Below are positions 49,638 to 58,767 of a stretch of DNA of 64,000 nucleotides, piece after piece (the stretch's first letter is position 1; each line of letters begins with the position of its first letter). The notes under the pieces were generated by a model. That model saw nothing but the letters and a program-made list of their open reading frames with translations, did not search any database and had not been told where the DNA came from. The position numbers and the translations under genes are program-made. This DNA comes from Streptomyces cellulosae (GTDB taxonomy: Bacteria > Actinomycetota > Actinomycetes > Streptomycetales > Streptomycetaceae): the NCBI GenBank assembly GCA_014655195.1, contig BNBH01000009.1:204431-268430 (forward strand), given 5' to 3'.

Positions 49638-50846
49638 TCAGTCGACCGCGAGCGTGTCCGCGGCCTCGACCTCTTCGCGTGTGATGCCGAGCAGATAGAG
49701 GACCGTGTCCAGGAAGGGGACGTTCACCGCCGTGTGGGCCGCCTCGCGCACCACCGGCTTGGCGTTGAAGGCGACACCGAGACCCGCCGCGTTCAGCATG
49801 TCCAGGTCGTTCGCGCCGTCACCGATCGCCACGGTCTGCGACAGCGGCACACCCGCCTCCGCCGCGAACCGGCGCAGCAGCCGCGCCTTGCCCGCCCGGT
49901 CGACGATCTCGCCGGTCACCCGTCCGGTGAGCCTGCCGTCGACGATCTCCAGCGTGTTCGCCTGGGCGAAGTCCAGACCGAGACGCTCCTTCAGGTCGTC
50001 GGTGACCTGGGTGAAGCCGCCCGACACCACGCCCACCTGGTAGCCGAGCCGCTTGAGCGTACGGATCAGGGTGCGGGCGCCCGGCGTCAGCCGCACCTCG
50101 CTGCGCACCTTGTCGATCACGGAGGCGTCCAGCCCCTCCAGCAGCGCCACGCGCGCGTGCAGCGACTGCTCGAAGTCCAGCTCCCCGCGCATCGCCGCCG
50201 CCGTCACCTCGGCGACCTGGTCCTCACAGCCGGCGTGCGCCGCGAACAGCTCGATCACCTCGTCCTGGATGAGCGTGGAGTCCACGTCCATCACCACCAG
50301 GCGCTGCGCCCTGCGGTACAGGCCCGCCGCGACCACCGCGATGTCGACCCGGAACCGGGCCGCGTCCGTCACCAGCGCGGTGCGCAGCGCCTCCGTCTCC
50401 ACACCGGACACCGCGAACTCCACGGCGGTCACCGGGTACTTGGCGAGCCGGAAGATACGGTCGATGTTGCCGCCGGCCTTGGTGATCCGCGCGGCGACCG
50501 CGGCCGTCGCCTCCGAGGTGAGGGGGTGGCCCAGCACGGTCACCAGGGACCGGCCGAGACCGCGGGGGCGGTTGTCGCCCTTGCCCGAGATGATCTCCGC
50601 CTGCATCTTGATCGAGTCCGCCCAGCTGTGGACGGTCGCCCGCAGGTCACCCTCCATTCCCGCCGGGGGCTGGGTCACGAGCGCGCACAGCACGATGCGG
50701 CCCCGGGTGACGACCTGCTCGATGTCGACCACGTCGACGGAGTAGGCGGCGAGGGTGTCGAAGAGGCCGGCCGTGATGCCCGGCCGGTCCTTCCCGAAGA
50801 TCTTGACCAGGAGGGTGGGAACGTCGGAGGTCTGCGATGCGCTCAT
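49638..50846 (-). CDS. serB: Phosphoserine phosphatase with tandem ACT domains
   Basis: Last step of serine synthesis. 402 residues: two ACT-type regulatory domains (about 10-85 with VKIFGKDRPGITAGLFDTLA, and 95-170), then the HAD phosphatase with nucleophile VVMDVDSTLIQDEV (Asp near 187), VVSGGFTQV and IGDGANDLDML. The ACT domains bind serine or other amino acids for feedback, as in mycobacterial SerB2. ATG at 50846 has GGTGGGAG upstream; the long upstream open frame is not part of the gene. Confidence 0.96.
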   Translation of the reverse strand: MSASQTSDVPTLLVKIFGKDRPGITAGLFDTLAAYSVDVVDIEQVVTRGRIVLCALVTQPPAGMEGDLRATVHSWADSIKMQAEIISGKGDNRPRGLGRSLVTVLGHPLTSEATAAVAARITKAGGNIDRIFRLAKYPVTAVEFAVSGVETEALRTALVTDAARFRVDIAVVAAGLYRRAQRLVVMDVDSTLIQDEVIELFAAHAGCEDQVAEVTAAAMRGELDFEQSLHARVALLEGLDASVIDKVRSEVRLTPGARTLIRTLKRLGYQVGVVSGGFTQVTDDLKERLGLDFAQANTLEIVDGRLTGRVTGEIVDRAGKARLLRRFAAEAGVPLSQTVAIGDGANDLDMLNAAGLGVAFNAKPVVREAAHTAVNVPFLDTVLYLLGITREEVEAADTLAVD

Positions 50847-50925
50847 GGTGCTCCCACCGTATCCGGCACCCAGTGCCCCGCGCCCGCCCGGTCCGCCCTC
50901 CGGACACCCCGTCGGGGGCCGTCCC

Positions 50926-52845
50926 CTACCGTCCCCGAGGCCCCCGGCCGTCCCGGTCTCCTTCATCCGGTTCGCCCGGACCCGGAGGCCGTGGCGCCGG
51001 CGGTGGCGGGGGAGGGGGCGGCACCCTGTCCGGCCACAGACGGCGGCGGTCCGGGCGCGGCGGGCGTGGGGGCGGGGTGGGGCCGGCGACGGTGGGAGCC
51101 GCGGCCACGTCGTCCACACCGCCGCCCGCGCTCCCTGGCGCACTCCGTCCCCGTGCGGCTGCGTCCCCGGGTGCACTCCGTTTCCGTACGCCCGCGTCCC
51201 CGGGCGTGCCCCGGCCTCGCACCGCGTCGGTCGTGCCCCGACCCGGCACCGCGTCCTGAGGAACACCCCGTTCCCTCCGCGTCCCCGGCAGCCGTAGATA
51301 CGGATTGGTGTCCGGGTTGGGCGGCCGGTACGGCGTCCCCGGCCGGTAGGGACCCGAGGGCACCGAAGCGGGCGAGCCCTCGGCACCCCGTGCCAGTACC
51401 GCCACCCGCGTCCCCGCCACCCCGCACGCCCACGCCAGCAGCGCCCCCGCAGCGCCCGCCCCCGCGCCCCACACCGCCCCGAGCGGCACCGCCAGGCCCA
51501 GCCGCCCGCTCAGTTCCAGCCCCGCGTCGAACGCGTCGTACCCCAGCACCGACAGCGAGGCGCCCACGGACACCTCCGTGAGCCACACCAGCGCCGGCAG
51601 CGTCACCGCTGTGACGGCGCCCAGCCGCAGCGCGCACCGCCCCGCGAAACCACCCGCCCCCGGCGCGCTCCCCGGCCCTGGCGCGCTCCCCGCCCCTGGC
51701 GCGCTCCCCGCCCCCGGTGCACTCCCCGCCGCCCCCGGCGCGCTCCCCGCCACCGGCGTCCGCACCGCTGTCAGCACGCCCGCCAGCAGCATCGCCGTCG
51801 CCGCGCCGATCCCCAGGAGCCACACCCGCCCGTCCAGCTCGGCCAGCGCGCCCAGGGTGACCGGTTCCTCCCTCCCCGTCCGCAGCAGATCGTCCAGGGG
51901 GTGGGGCAGCGCCCCCAGCAGCGCCCCGGTCCCCTCGGCGTCGTACGGGACGGACAGCCCGACCGACCACCCCAGCCACACCCCGTTCGGCGCCCCGAGC
52001 AGAGCCGCCCCGGCGATCCGCCGGGGATGGTCGTCGCCGATCGCCGCATACGCCGCGGCCGCGATCCCCGCCGCCACCGCGACCAGCAGCACCGCGACGA
52101 CCGGCGAGACCGCCGGCCGCACCACCCGGTGCAGCGCCTCCCACCCGCGCGGCAGCGGAGTACGCCGGGACGCCAGCAGCGCGACCAGCAGCACGCCCGC
52201 CGACCAGCCGAGCCCGGCCAGCAGCGTCGGCGCCGTGTCGACGGTGAACCCCACCGTCACCTCTGCGTCGACCAGGTCCCCCACCCGGTCCGGCAGCAGC
52301 TCCCCGATGTCGCCGAGGCCGGGGACCTCCAGCCCCCCGCCGCCGTCCGAGCCGGGCAGGCCGTCCACACCGAGGGCGGCCACGTCGACGGTGATCACGT
52401 CGTGCCCCGCCCACGCCAGCCCGCCCGCCGTCGCGACGGCCAGCGCGACCACCGCCCCCGCCCGCGCGGCGAGTTCACGGCCGGACACCGCGACTCCCGC
52501 CGCCCGTAAGGACCTCAGGAAGACGAGGGACAGCAACAGCGCCCCCACCAGCCCCACGCCGAGCGGCATCACGTCGCTCGCCGTGTCCGCCTCGGCACCG
52601 GACAGCCCGAACGCCGACACGTCCCCCGTCGGCGTGACCGAACCGCCCACCGCGAGTGCCACCACCGCGGCCGCCATCGGCCCCAACGCCCCCGCCGTGT
52701 CCGTGTCCAGGAGGTGCAGTCCCAGCGCGGCCGTCCCCGCCATGCCGATCAGCGCCCAGCTCACCGCGGCGACCGCGGACGTCACCACGTCCGCCCACGG
52801 CACTCCGCTGTCGCGGCCCGGCCCGGCGCCTGTGGCAGTACTCAT
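50926..52845 (-). CDS. Streptophobe-type multi-pass membrane protein
   Basis: 639 residues. The first ~480 hold about nine to ten hydrophobic helices. An interrupting Ala/Gly/Ser/Pro low-complexity loop (repeats of SAPGAG near residue 365-395) is encoded by short GGCGCGCTCCCCG-type DNA repeats. The last ~150 residues are Pro/Arg-rich and cytoplasmic. This resembles the uncharacterised streptophobe family of Streptomyces. ATG at 52845 with a GGGGGGT purine-rich site upstream. Divergent from the FHA/ABC gene, which may be a functional link. Confidence 0.8.
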   Translation of the reverse strand: MSTATGAGPGRDSGVPWADVVTSAVAAVSWALIGMAGTAALGLHLLDTDTAGALGPMAAAVVALAVGGSVTPTGDVSAFGLSGAEADTASDVMPLGVGLVGALLLSLVFLRSLRAAGVAVSGRELAARAGAVVALAVATAGGLAWAGHDVITVDVAALGVDGLPGSDGGGGLEVPGLGDIGELLPDRVGDLVDAEVTVGFTVDTAPTLLAGLGWSAGVLLVALLASRRTPLPRGWEALHRVVRPAVSPVVAVLLVAVAAGIAAAAYAAIGDDHPRRIAGAALLGAPNGVWLGWSVGLSVPYDAEGTGALLGALPHPLDDLLRTGREEPVTLGALAELDGRVWLLGIGAATAMLLAGVLTAVRTPVAGSAPGAAGSAPGAGSAPGAGSAPGPGSAPGAGGFAGRCALRLGAVTAVTLPALVWLTEVSVGASLSVLGYDAFDAGLELSGRLGLAVPLGAVWGAGAGAAGALLAWACGVAGTRVAVLARGAEGSPASVPSGPYRPGTPYRPPNPDTNPYLRLPGTRRERGVPQDAVPGRGTTDAVRGRGTPGDAGVRKRSAPGDAAARGRSAPGSAGGGVDDVAAAPTVAGPTPPPRPPRPDRRRLWPDRVPPPPPPPPAPRPPGPGEPDEGDRDGRGPRGR

Positions 52846-53089
52846 GGGCAGACCCCCCGATCCGCGGAGCGGCCCGGCAGGCCGCACTTGTCCCCCTCGC
52901 GTGGTTTACCACTCTCCGGGGCGATTTCAACCTCCGTCCGGACAGGGCCGTCGACGCCTTGTCGCGGGGTCGTGACAGGGCCGACTTTCGGTCGGAGGGC
53001 CGGGCCTGAAATAGTTCCCCCCGATGTTCGACATCCCTAGACTCCCTGCGACGGGGGAAATTCGGGGGAACAACTCAGTGGGGCATGGA

Positions 53090-55609
53090 GTGCCGGAACT
53101 CGTACTGGAATCAAACGGACGCACCTGGACGCTCGATCCGTCCAGGTCCTACACCCTGGGACGTGACCCGCAGGGCGACGTCGTCCTCGACGACGCCAGG
53201 GTGTCCTGGCGTCACGCCACGATCAGCTTCAGCGGCCGCAGTTGGGTGATCGAGGACCACGGCAGCACCAACGGCACCTTCGTGCAGGGGCAGCGGATCC
53301 ATCACCTGGAGTTCACCGCCGACACGGTACTGAACCTGGGCAACGCCAACGACGGGCCGCGCGTGACGCTGTCCGGAGTCGCCGCCGTGCCGCAGGGTCA
53401 GCCGCAGCAGCCGTACGCCGCCCAGGGCGCGGGCGCCGGCTGGGGGCAGCAGCCGCCCGCCCAGCAGCAGCCGGCCCAGCAGCCCGGCCAGCAGGGCTGG
53501 CAGCAGCAGCCGCAGCAGAAGGCGCCGCACATCCCGCAGCAGCAGGGCCCCGGTGGTGGCGCGGGGGCGCCGCCGGTCTACGGCGACCGCAGTCCCACGA
53601 CGTTCCACCAGTTCTCGCTCGGCCGCGTGATGCGCATCGGCCGTGCCCTGGAGAACGACCTGGTCGTCTCCGACCTCCAGGTCTCCCGCAACCACGCGGA
53701 GTTCCACTCGACGCCCGACGGGCGCATGGAGATCCGCGACCTGGGCTCGCACAACGGCACCTACGTCAACGGTCAGCCGATCCCCAAGGGCGGCTCCCAA
53801 CTCCTCGGCCCCACCGACATCGTGGGTGTCGGTCACTCGACGTTCCGGATCGTCGGCGACCGGCTCGAGGAGTTCGTCGACACCGGTGAGGTGTCCTTCT
53901 CCGCCCGCCACCTCACCGTCACGGTCGACGGCGGCAAGCAGATCCTGAAGGACGTCTCCTTCGGCGTCCCGGAGAAGTCCCTGATCGCGGTCATCGGCCC
54001 GTCCGGCTCCGGCAAGTCGACGCTGCTCAAGGCGCTCACCGGCTACCGGCCCGCCAACCAGGGCGAGGTGCTGTACGACAACCGCAACCTGTACAAGCAG
54101 TTCGCCGAGCTGCGCCAGCGCATCGGTCTGGTCCCGCAGGACGACATCCTGCACAAGGAGCTGACCGTCAAGCGCGCCCTGAAGTACGCGGCCAAGCTGC
54201 GCTTCCCCGCCGACACCACGGCGGCCGAGCGCGAGGCCCGTATCGACGAGGTGCTGCGCGAGCTGAAGCTGGACATCCACAAGGACAAGAAGGTCACGTC
54301 CCTGTCCGGCGGCCAGCGCAAGCGCGTCTCGGTGGCGCTGGAGCTGCTCACCAAGCCGTCGCTGATCTTTCTGGACGAGCCGACCTCCGGCCTCGACCCG
54401 GGCATGGACCGTGATGTCATGCAGCTGCTGCGCGGCCTCGCCGACGACGGCCGCACGGTGCTCGTGGTGACCCACTCGGTGGCCGAGCTGGCGATCTGCG
54501 ACAAGCTGCTGGTGATGGCGCCGGGCGGTTCGGTCGCCTACTTCGGCCCGCCCGAGGAGGCGCTGAACTTCTTCGGCTACGACACCTGGGCCGACGTCTT
54601 CTCCGCCTTCGAGAACTACCGCGACTACGACTGGGCGGGCCGCTGGAAGGGCTCGCAGCACTACCAGATGTACGCCGCGGACATCGACGCGGTCGCCCCG
54701 CAGTCCGTACAGGTCCCGGCGATGCAGGCGATGAAGCCGCCGAAGCCGCAGGGCTGGGCGTCGCAGTTCTCCACCCTGGTGCGCCGCTACGTGTCGGTCA
54801 TCGCCTCCGACAAGGGCTTCCTCGCCCTGTCGATCATCCTGCCGCTGGTCCTCGGCTCGGTCAGCCTGCTCATCGACCAGGGCAAGGACCTGCTGGTCAA
54901 CACGGAGATCAACCCGAGGACGGGCAGGCCCGTCGCCAACGGCACGGCGCTCACGGTGCTGCTGATCCTCGCGGTGGGCGCGTGCTTCGCCGGCGCCGCC
55001 AACTCCGTGCGTGAGCTGATCAAGGAACGCGTGATCTACGAGCGGGAGCGCGCCACCGGCCTGTCCCGCTCGGCGTACCTGATGTCGAAGGTCTTCGTGC
55101 TGGGCCTGATCACCATGATCCAGGGCCTGATGATCGGCGTCATCGGCTTCTCCAGCCGCACCGTGCCGGACGAGGGTCTCGTCCTCGGCGGCCAGATCCT
55201 GCTGGAGCTGTGCATCCCGATCATGGCGCTGGGCTTCACCGCGATGATGTTCGGCCTGATCATCTCGGCCCTGGTGAAGACCGCCGAGAAGACGATGCCG
55301 CTGCTGGTGATGTTCGCGATCGTCCAGGTCGTCTTCACCGGCTGCCTGTTCCCGCTGGCCAACTCGGTCGGCGTGAACGAGCTGTCGTACCTGATGCCGT
55401 CGCGCTGGGCGGTCGCCGCCGCGGGCACGACGCTGGACTTCAACAACATCAGCCCGCCGGCCAAGGGCGACAGCGACGACCCGCTGTGGGAGCACACCGC
55501 CGCCGCCTGGGCGACGGACATGGGCGCCCTGATCGCGCTCGGCGTGGTCTGCGGCTTCTTCGTGGCGCGCTTCCTGCGCCGCCACGAGCCGGAGGTCATG
55601 CGCAAGTAG
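53090..55609 (+). CDS. ABC transporter (ABCG-like) with two N-terminal FHA domains
   Basis: 839 residues in one chain. FHA domain 1 (about 15-95: YTLGRDPQGDVVLDDARVSW, EDHGSTNGTFV), a Gln/Pro-rich linker (about 105-160), FHA domain 2 (about 180-255: RIGRALENDLVVSDLQVSRN, LGSHNGTYVNG). Then an ABC ATPase: Walker A GPSGSGKST near 303, LSGGQRKRV near 404, LIFLDEPTSGLD near 427. The C-terminal membrane domain has six helices (about 590-835). FHA domains bind phosphothreonine, so a Ser/Thr kinase probably controls it. GTG at 53090 is preferred from family N-termini; GTG at 53078 has the better-spaced GGGGGAA and is the alternative. Cargo unknown. Confidence 0.9.
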   Translation: MPELVLESNGRTWTLDPSRSYTLGRDPQGDVVLDDARVSWRHATISFSGRSWVIEDHGSTNGTFVQGQRIHHLEFTADTVLNLGNANDGPRVTLSGVAAVPQGQPQQPYAAQGAGAGWGQQPPAQQQPAQQPGQQGWQQQPQQKAPHIPQQQGPGGGAGAPPVYGDRSPTTFHQFSLGRVMRIGRALENDLVVSDLQVSRNHAEFHSTPDGRMEIRDLGSHNGTYVNGQPIPKGGSQLLGPTDIVGVGHSTFRIVGDRLEEFVDTGEVSFSARHLTVTVDGGKQILKDVSFGVPEKSLIAVIGPSGSGKSTLLKALTGYRPANQGEVLYDNRNLYKQFAELRQRIGLVPQDDILHKELTVKRALKYAAKLRFPADTTAAEREARIDEVLRELKLDIHKDKKVTSLSGGQRKRVSVALELLTKPSLIFLDEPTSGLDPGMDRDVMQLLRGLADDGRTVLVVTHSVAELAICDKLLVMAPGGSVAYFGPPEEALNFFGYDTWADVFSAFENYRDYDWAGRWKGSQHYQMYAADIDAVAPQSVQVPAMQAMKPPKPQGWASQFSTLVRRYVSVIASDKGFLALSIILPLVLGSVSLLIDQGKDLLVNTEINPRTGRPVANGTALTVLLILAVGACFAGAANSVRELIKERVIYERERATGLSRSAYLMSKVFVLGLITMIQGLMIGVIGFSSRTVPDEGLVLGGQILLELCIPIMALGFTAMMFGLIISALVKTAEKTMPLLVMFAIVQVVFTGCLFPLANSVGVNELSYLMPSRWAVAAAGTTLDFNNISPPAKGDSDDPLWEHTAAAWATDMGALIALGVVCGFFVARFLRRHEPEVMRK

Positions 55610-55624
55610 TCCCGCCGAACGACC

Positions 55625-55664
55625 CCGAAGGGCGGCACCCCGTCAGGAGGGTGCCGCCCTTCGG
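55625..55664 (+). terminator. Perfect 16-bp hairpin after the FHA/ABC gene
   Basis: The arms 55625-55640 and 55649-55664 pair perfectly with an 8-nt loop. Between convergent stops at 55609 and 55701, so it likely works both ways. Confidence 0.8.
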
Positions 55665-55700
55665 CGTCTGTGTGCGGAGGGAGAGGTCCGCGCCGACCTC

Positions 55701-56423
55701 TCAGTACGCGCTGTCGACGTTGTCCATGGTGCCGTACTTGTCGGCCGCGTAGTTGCAGGCGGCGACGATGTTGGCGACCGGGTCGTAGATGTCCTTCGGG
55801 GTGCCCTTGACGTGGTACGCCTCGAAGGTCGGCGGGATCACCTGGAGCAGGCCCTTGGAGGGGATGCCCTTCTGGGCGTTGATGTCCCAGAGGTTGATCG
55901 CCTTCGGGTTGCCGGAGGACTCACGCAGGATGTTGCGCTTGATCCCGTCGTAGGAGCCCGGGATGCCGTGCTTCTTCATGATGGACATGGCCTCGCGGAT
56001 CCAGCCGTCGAGGTTGTCGCCGTACTTCTTCGGAGCGGCCTTCTTCACCTCGGCGCGCTCGGTGGACCGGCTCGCGGACTCCGCGGCCTGGCGGGCCTTC
56101 GCGGCCTTGGCCTCGGCGGCCGCCTTCTTCTTCGCGGCGGCCTCGGCGGCGGCCTGCTTCTTGGCCGCGATCTCCTCGACCTTGACGCTGGCGCCGGCGA
56201 GCTGGCTGTTGACGTCGGCCTTGACGCCCTGGATCTGCTGGGTGCTGTAGGCCACCTTCGCCGTCTGGGCGGGGGCCTCGGCCGTGGTCGTCGTCGAGGC
56301 GTTGCTCGGGACCGCCGAGAAGCCGATGGCGGCGGCACCGAGAGCGGCGACGCCCGCGGCGGCGATCTTGTGGTGACGGGTCAGGGCTCGACTATGACCA
56401 CGGGTGAGGATGTGCTTGGGCAT
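55701..56423 (-). CDS. Secreted transglycosylase SLT-like protein with coiled-coil stalk
   Basis: 240 residues. Signal peptide (MPKHILTRGHSRALTRHHKI, then a hydrophobic core ending near SNAS). A ~75-residue Ala/Lys/Glu-rich helical stalk (about 80-135) follows. The C-terminal lysozyme-like domain has IKRNILRESSGNPKAINLWD with the catalytic Glu in RESSG, and SKGLLQVIPPTFEAYH. It is expected to cleave or bind peptidoglycan. ATG at 56423, with AGAGG 10 nt upstream embedded in an RNA hairpin. Monocistronic, with a long structured leader. Confidence 0.9.
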   Translation of the reverse strand: MPKHILTRGHSRALTRHHKIAAAGVAALGAAAIGFSAVPSNASTTTTAEAPAQTAKVAYSTQQIQGVKADVNSQLAGASVKVEEIAAKKQAAAEAAAKKKAAAEAKAAKARQAAESASRSTERAEVKKAAPKKYGDNLDGWIREAMSIMKKHGIPGSYDGIKRNILRESSGNPKAINLWDINAQKGIPSKGLLQVIPPTFEAYHVKGTPKDIYDPVANIVAACNYAADKYGTMDNVDSAY

Positions 56424-56776
56424 GCGGAACGGACCTCTTCGTGTAGCGCGGAGGTCGCTCGATGTCCGGTGGGACTGGTGCTTCTTCGGCACACGAACGC
56501 CGCGGGCGGGAAGCCCACGGCGCTGAGCGACGCAGCCATTGTTAGCGGCCGCAAAATCGCTGGGCAAAGATGTGACCTACGAAGCCGGGTAGTGGATCAG
56601 GGGGGTGCGAAACCGGGCAGATGGGACTGTTCGTCCGGCATGTAAGGGTGGTTTGACTCTCCTAATCCGCTTCGTACGTGATGTGCGCCCTATGCCCGGC
56701 CTCACACCGGCCCCCCTCCCTCCTTACAGCGTGTTGCTGGCGCAACGCGCTGTGTGAGGAGTTCCGCAGCCCTCGG
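56424..56776 (-). promoter_or_regulatory. Structured 5' leader with alternative helices upstream of the SLT gene
   Basis: 353 bp with no gene. In the RNA (minus strand) GTCGCTC (56531-56525) can pair with GAGCGAC (56460-56454), enclosing two hairpins: arms 56522-56513/56507-56498 (10 bp with one mismatch) and GTGC/GCAC (56492-56478). The closing arm shares GAC with GACCTC (56456-56451), which can instead pair with GAGGTC (56437-56432) and hide the AGAGG ribosome site. This is an on/off layout. c-di-AMP (ydaO) riboswitches control wall hydrolases in Streptomyces, but its signature GGGTGAATC is not visible. Confidence 0.5.
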
Positions 56777-57820
56777 TCAGGACCGCAGCAGCAGGTGCAC
56801 GTCCCCGAACTCGTGCCACAGGTACCGCCCGTCCAGCGCCTCCTCGTAGCCCCGTGCCACCGCCTCCCGCCCCGCGACCGCCTCCAGCATCAGCAGGTGC
56901 GACGCCTCCGGCTCGTGCAGCCCGGTCAGCAGCCCGTCCACCACCCGCACCCCCCGCTCCGGCGTCACCACCAGGTCCGTCCACCCCGACCGGGCCCGCA
57001 CCACCCCGTCCGGACCGGCCGCCGACTCCAGCGCCCGCACGGCGGTCGTCCCCACCGCGACCACCCGCCCGCCGCCCGCCCGCACCGCCCCGATCAGCCG
57101 CGCCGACGCCTCCGGCACCGCGAACCGCTCCGGGTACGGCGGCTCGTGCGCCTCCGCCGACGCCACCCCCGTGTCCAGCCGCACCGGCGCGACCAGCACC
57201 CCGCGGCTCACCAGCTCCGTCACCGTCCGCGCGGTGAACGGACGTCCCGCGCTCGGCATCTCCGCGCTCCCCGAGCCGTCCCGCGACGGCAGCGCGAACA
57301 CCGTCTGATACGCCGACAGCGGCTGGTCCCGCTCCGTGTACGCGTACCGGATCGGCCGCCCGTGCTCCCGCAGCAGCCCCGGCACGCCCCTGGACACCCG
57401 CGCCCACCACAGCCGAGGCGCCCCCGCGCTCAGCGGCTCCTCCACCCACAGCCGCGCACCCCCGGCCAGCCGCACCCCTGTACCCGCACGCGTGCCCGCG
57501 CGCACGCGCGTGGTGCCGCGCCCGTCCGGATCCCGCAGTTCGACGGCCCAGCGCCCGTCGTCGCCCCGGGTGGAGAAGTGCACCACCACGCGCGCGTCGC
57601 CGGCCCGGCCGTCCACGGCCGCCGCCAGCGTCGGCGAGGTGTTCACCACCAGCAGGTCGCCCGCGCGCAGCAGCCGCGGCAGCTCCGCGAACGCGTGGTG
57701 GGACACCTCCGTGCCTCGCGACACCAGCAGCCGCACCGCGTCCCGGTCCCGGCCGGGCGCGCGCAGCTCTACGGGCACCCGCGCCGACAGCTCCTCGGGG
57801 ACCCGGAACGTGACGGTCAC
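56777..57820 (-). CDS. S-adenosylmethionine:tRNA ribosyltransferase-isomerase-like protein (QueA family)
   Basis: 347 residues of the QueA family: LLRAGDLLVVNTSPTLAAAV near the front, then YAYTERDQPLSAYQTVFALP, SAGRPFTARTVTELVSRGVL and the C-terminal LLTGLHEPEASHLLMLEAVA. In queuosine synthesis QueA transfers the ribosyl group of SAM to preQ1-tRNA. Known QueA motifs such as DTRVIPAR are altered here (NTSPTLAAA), and no other queuosine gene is in the window, so the exact reaction is open. GTG at 57820 overlaps the stop of the SDR gene (GTGA). Confidence 0.85.
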   Translation of the reverse strand: MTVTFRVPEELSARVPVELRAPGRDRDAVRLLVSRGTEVSHHAFAELPRLLRAGDLLVVNTSPTLAAAVDGRAGDARVVVHFSTRGDDGRWAVELRDPDGRGTTRVRAGTRAGTGVRLAGGARLWVEEPLSAGAPRLWWARVSRGVPGLLREHGRPIRYAYTERDQPLSAYQTVFALPSRDGSGSAEMPSAGRPFTARTVTELVSRGVLVAPVRLDTGVASAEAHEPPYPERFAVPEASARLIGAVRAGGGRVVAVGTTAVRALESAAGPDGVVRARSGWTDLVVTPERGVRVVDGLLTGLHEPEASHLLMLEAVAGREAVARGYEEALDGRYLWHEFGDVHLLLRS

Positions 57821-58515
57821 CGCCGTCCCTCCAGCAGCGCCGGGGCGCCGTAGCGGCCACTGGTCGGCCGCTCCTCCAGCAGCCGCAGGAACCCCGGCAC
57901 GACCGACTCCGGCTCCGGCCGCGGGTCGTCGTCGTCCGGCACGGCCGCCGCGTACAGGTCCGTCGCCATGTCCCCCGGATCGACCGACCACACCCGCAGC
58001 CCTGGCTCCTCCTCCGCCAGCACCGCCGCCAGCTGGTCGAGACCCGCCTTCGACGCGCCGTACCCTCCCCACGTGGGGTACGCCTCCGCGGCGGCGTCGG
58101 AGCTCACCACCAGCACCGCGCCCGCTTCGGCGGCCCGCAGCAGCGGCAGCGCCTCCTGCACCAGGCCCAGCGCGGCCACCAGGTTCACCTCCAGGGCCTG
58201 CCGCAGCCCCTCCAGCGGCAGCTCCGCCAGCCGTACCAGCGGCTCGGCGCCCAGCGCGCTCGCGTTGTGCACCAGCAGGTCCACCCCGCCCAGCCGCCAG
58301 GCCGCCGCCACCAGCTCCGCCCGGTGCGCGGCGTCCGTCACATCGCCCGGCACCGCCGTCACCCGCGTGCCGTGCGCCGAGGCCAGCACCACCGTCTCCG
58401 CCAGGCGGTCCTCGCCCCGCGCGTCCAGCACGAGGTCCCAGCCCCGCTCCGCCAGCCCTACGGCCAGCGCCCGTCCGAGCCCCTTCGAGGCTCCCGTGAT
58501 GATCGCAACCGGCAT
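57817..58515 (-). CDS. SDR-family oxidoreductase coupled to the queA-like gene
   Basis: 232 residues of classical SDR: TGASKGLGRALAVGLAERGW, HNASALG (NAG position), VVSSDAAAEAYPTWGGYGAS with catalytic Ser, Tyr and Lys intact (YGASK), and VDPGDMATDL after it. The C-terminus is short. ATG at 58515 opens the operon; the queA-like gene overlaps its stop. Substrate unknown. Confidence 0.9.
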   Translation of the reverse strand: MPVAIITGASKGLGRALAVGLAERGWDLVLDARGEDRLAETVVLASAHGTRVTAVPGDVTDAAHRAELVAAAWRLGGVDLLVHNASALGAEPLVRLAELPLEGLRQALEVNLVAALGLVQEALPLLRAAEAGAVLVVSSDAAAEAYPTWGGYGASKAGLDQLAAVLAEEEPGLRVWSVDPGDMATDLYAAAVPDDDDPRPEPESVVPGFLRLLEERPTSGRYGAPALLEGRR

Positions 58516-58658
58516 GACAGCCGTCCCCTCGTCCGTGGTGTCGTCCCGCCCTCTCGGCGTGTGATCAACGTAGGAACCGGGGACGTGCGGCCGCCTCGGG
58601 CGCGGGACGCAGCCGCCCGGGTCCCTTCGCCCTACGCCGGGACGCCCCCGCCCCGCGA

Positions 58659-58699
58659 CCTAGGACGCGCCGGCGTCCCGGGACCCCGGACCTAGGACC
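58659..58699. promoter_or_regulatory. Direct repeats upstream of the histidine kinase gene
   Basis: CCTAGGAC occurs at 58659-58666 and 58691-58698, 32 bp apart (three helical turns), each with GA before it, in the 252-bp gap between divergent genes. CCTAGG is itself palindromic. Candidate binding sites for the adjacent LuxR-type regulator; unproven. Confidence 0.35.
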
Positions 58700-58767
58700 A
58701 GCGGCGGGGGAGAGGGGCGTGCGGCGGTCCGATCCGCCGGCCCGCGCCCCGCCGGTACCGTGAGGAC

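Noticed and set aside
56424..56776. Assigning the SLT-gene leader to the ydaO c-di-AMP riboswitch
   Set aside because: The GGGTGAATC and GCTAACCTC-type signatures are not present as I recall them; left as a structured leader of unknown class.
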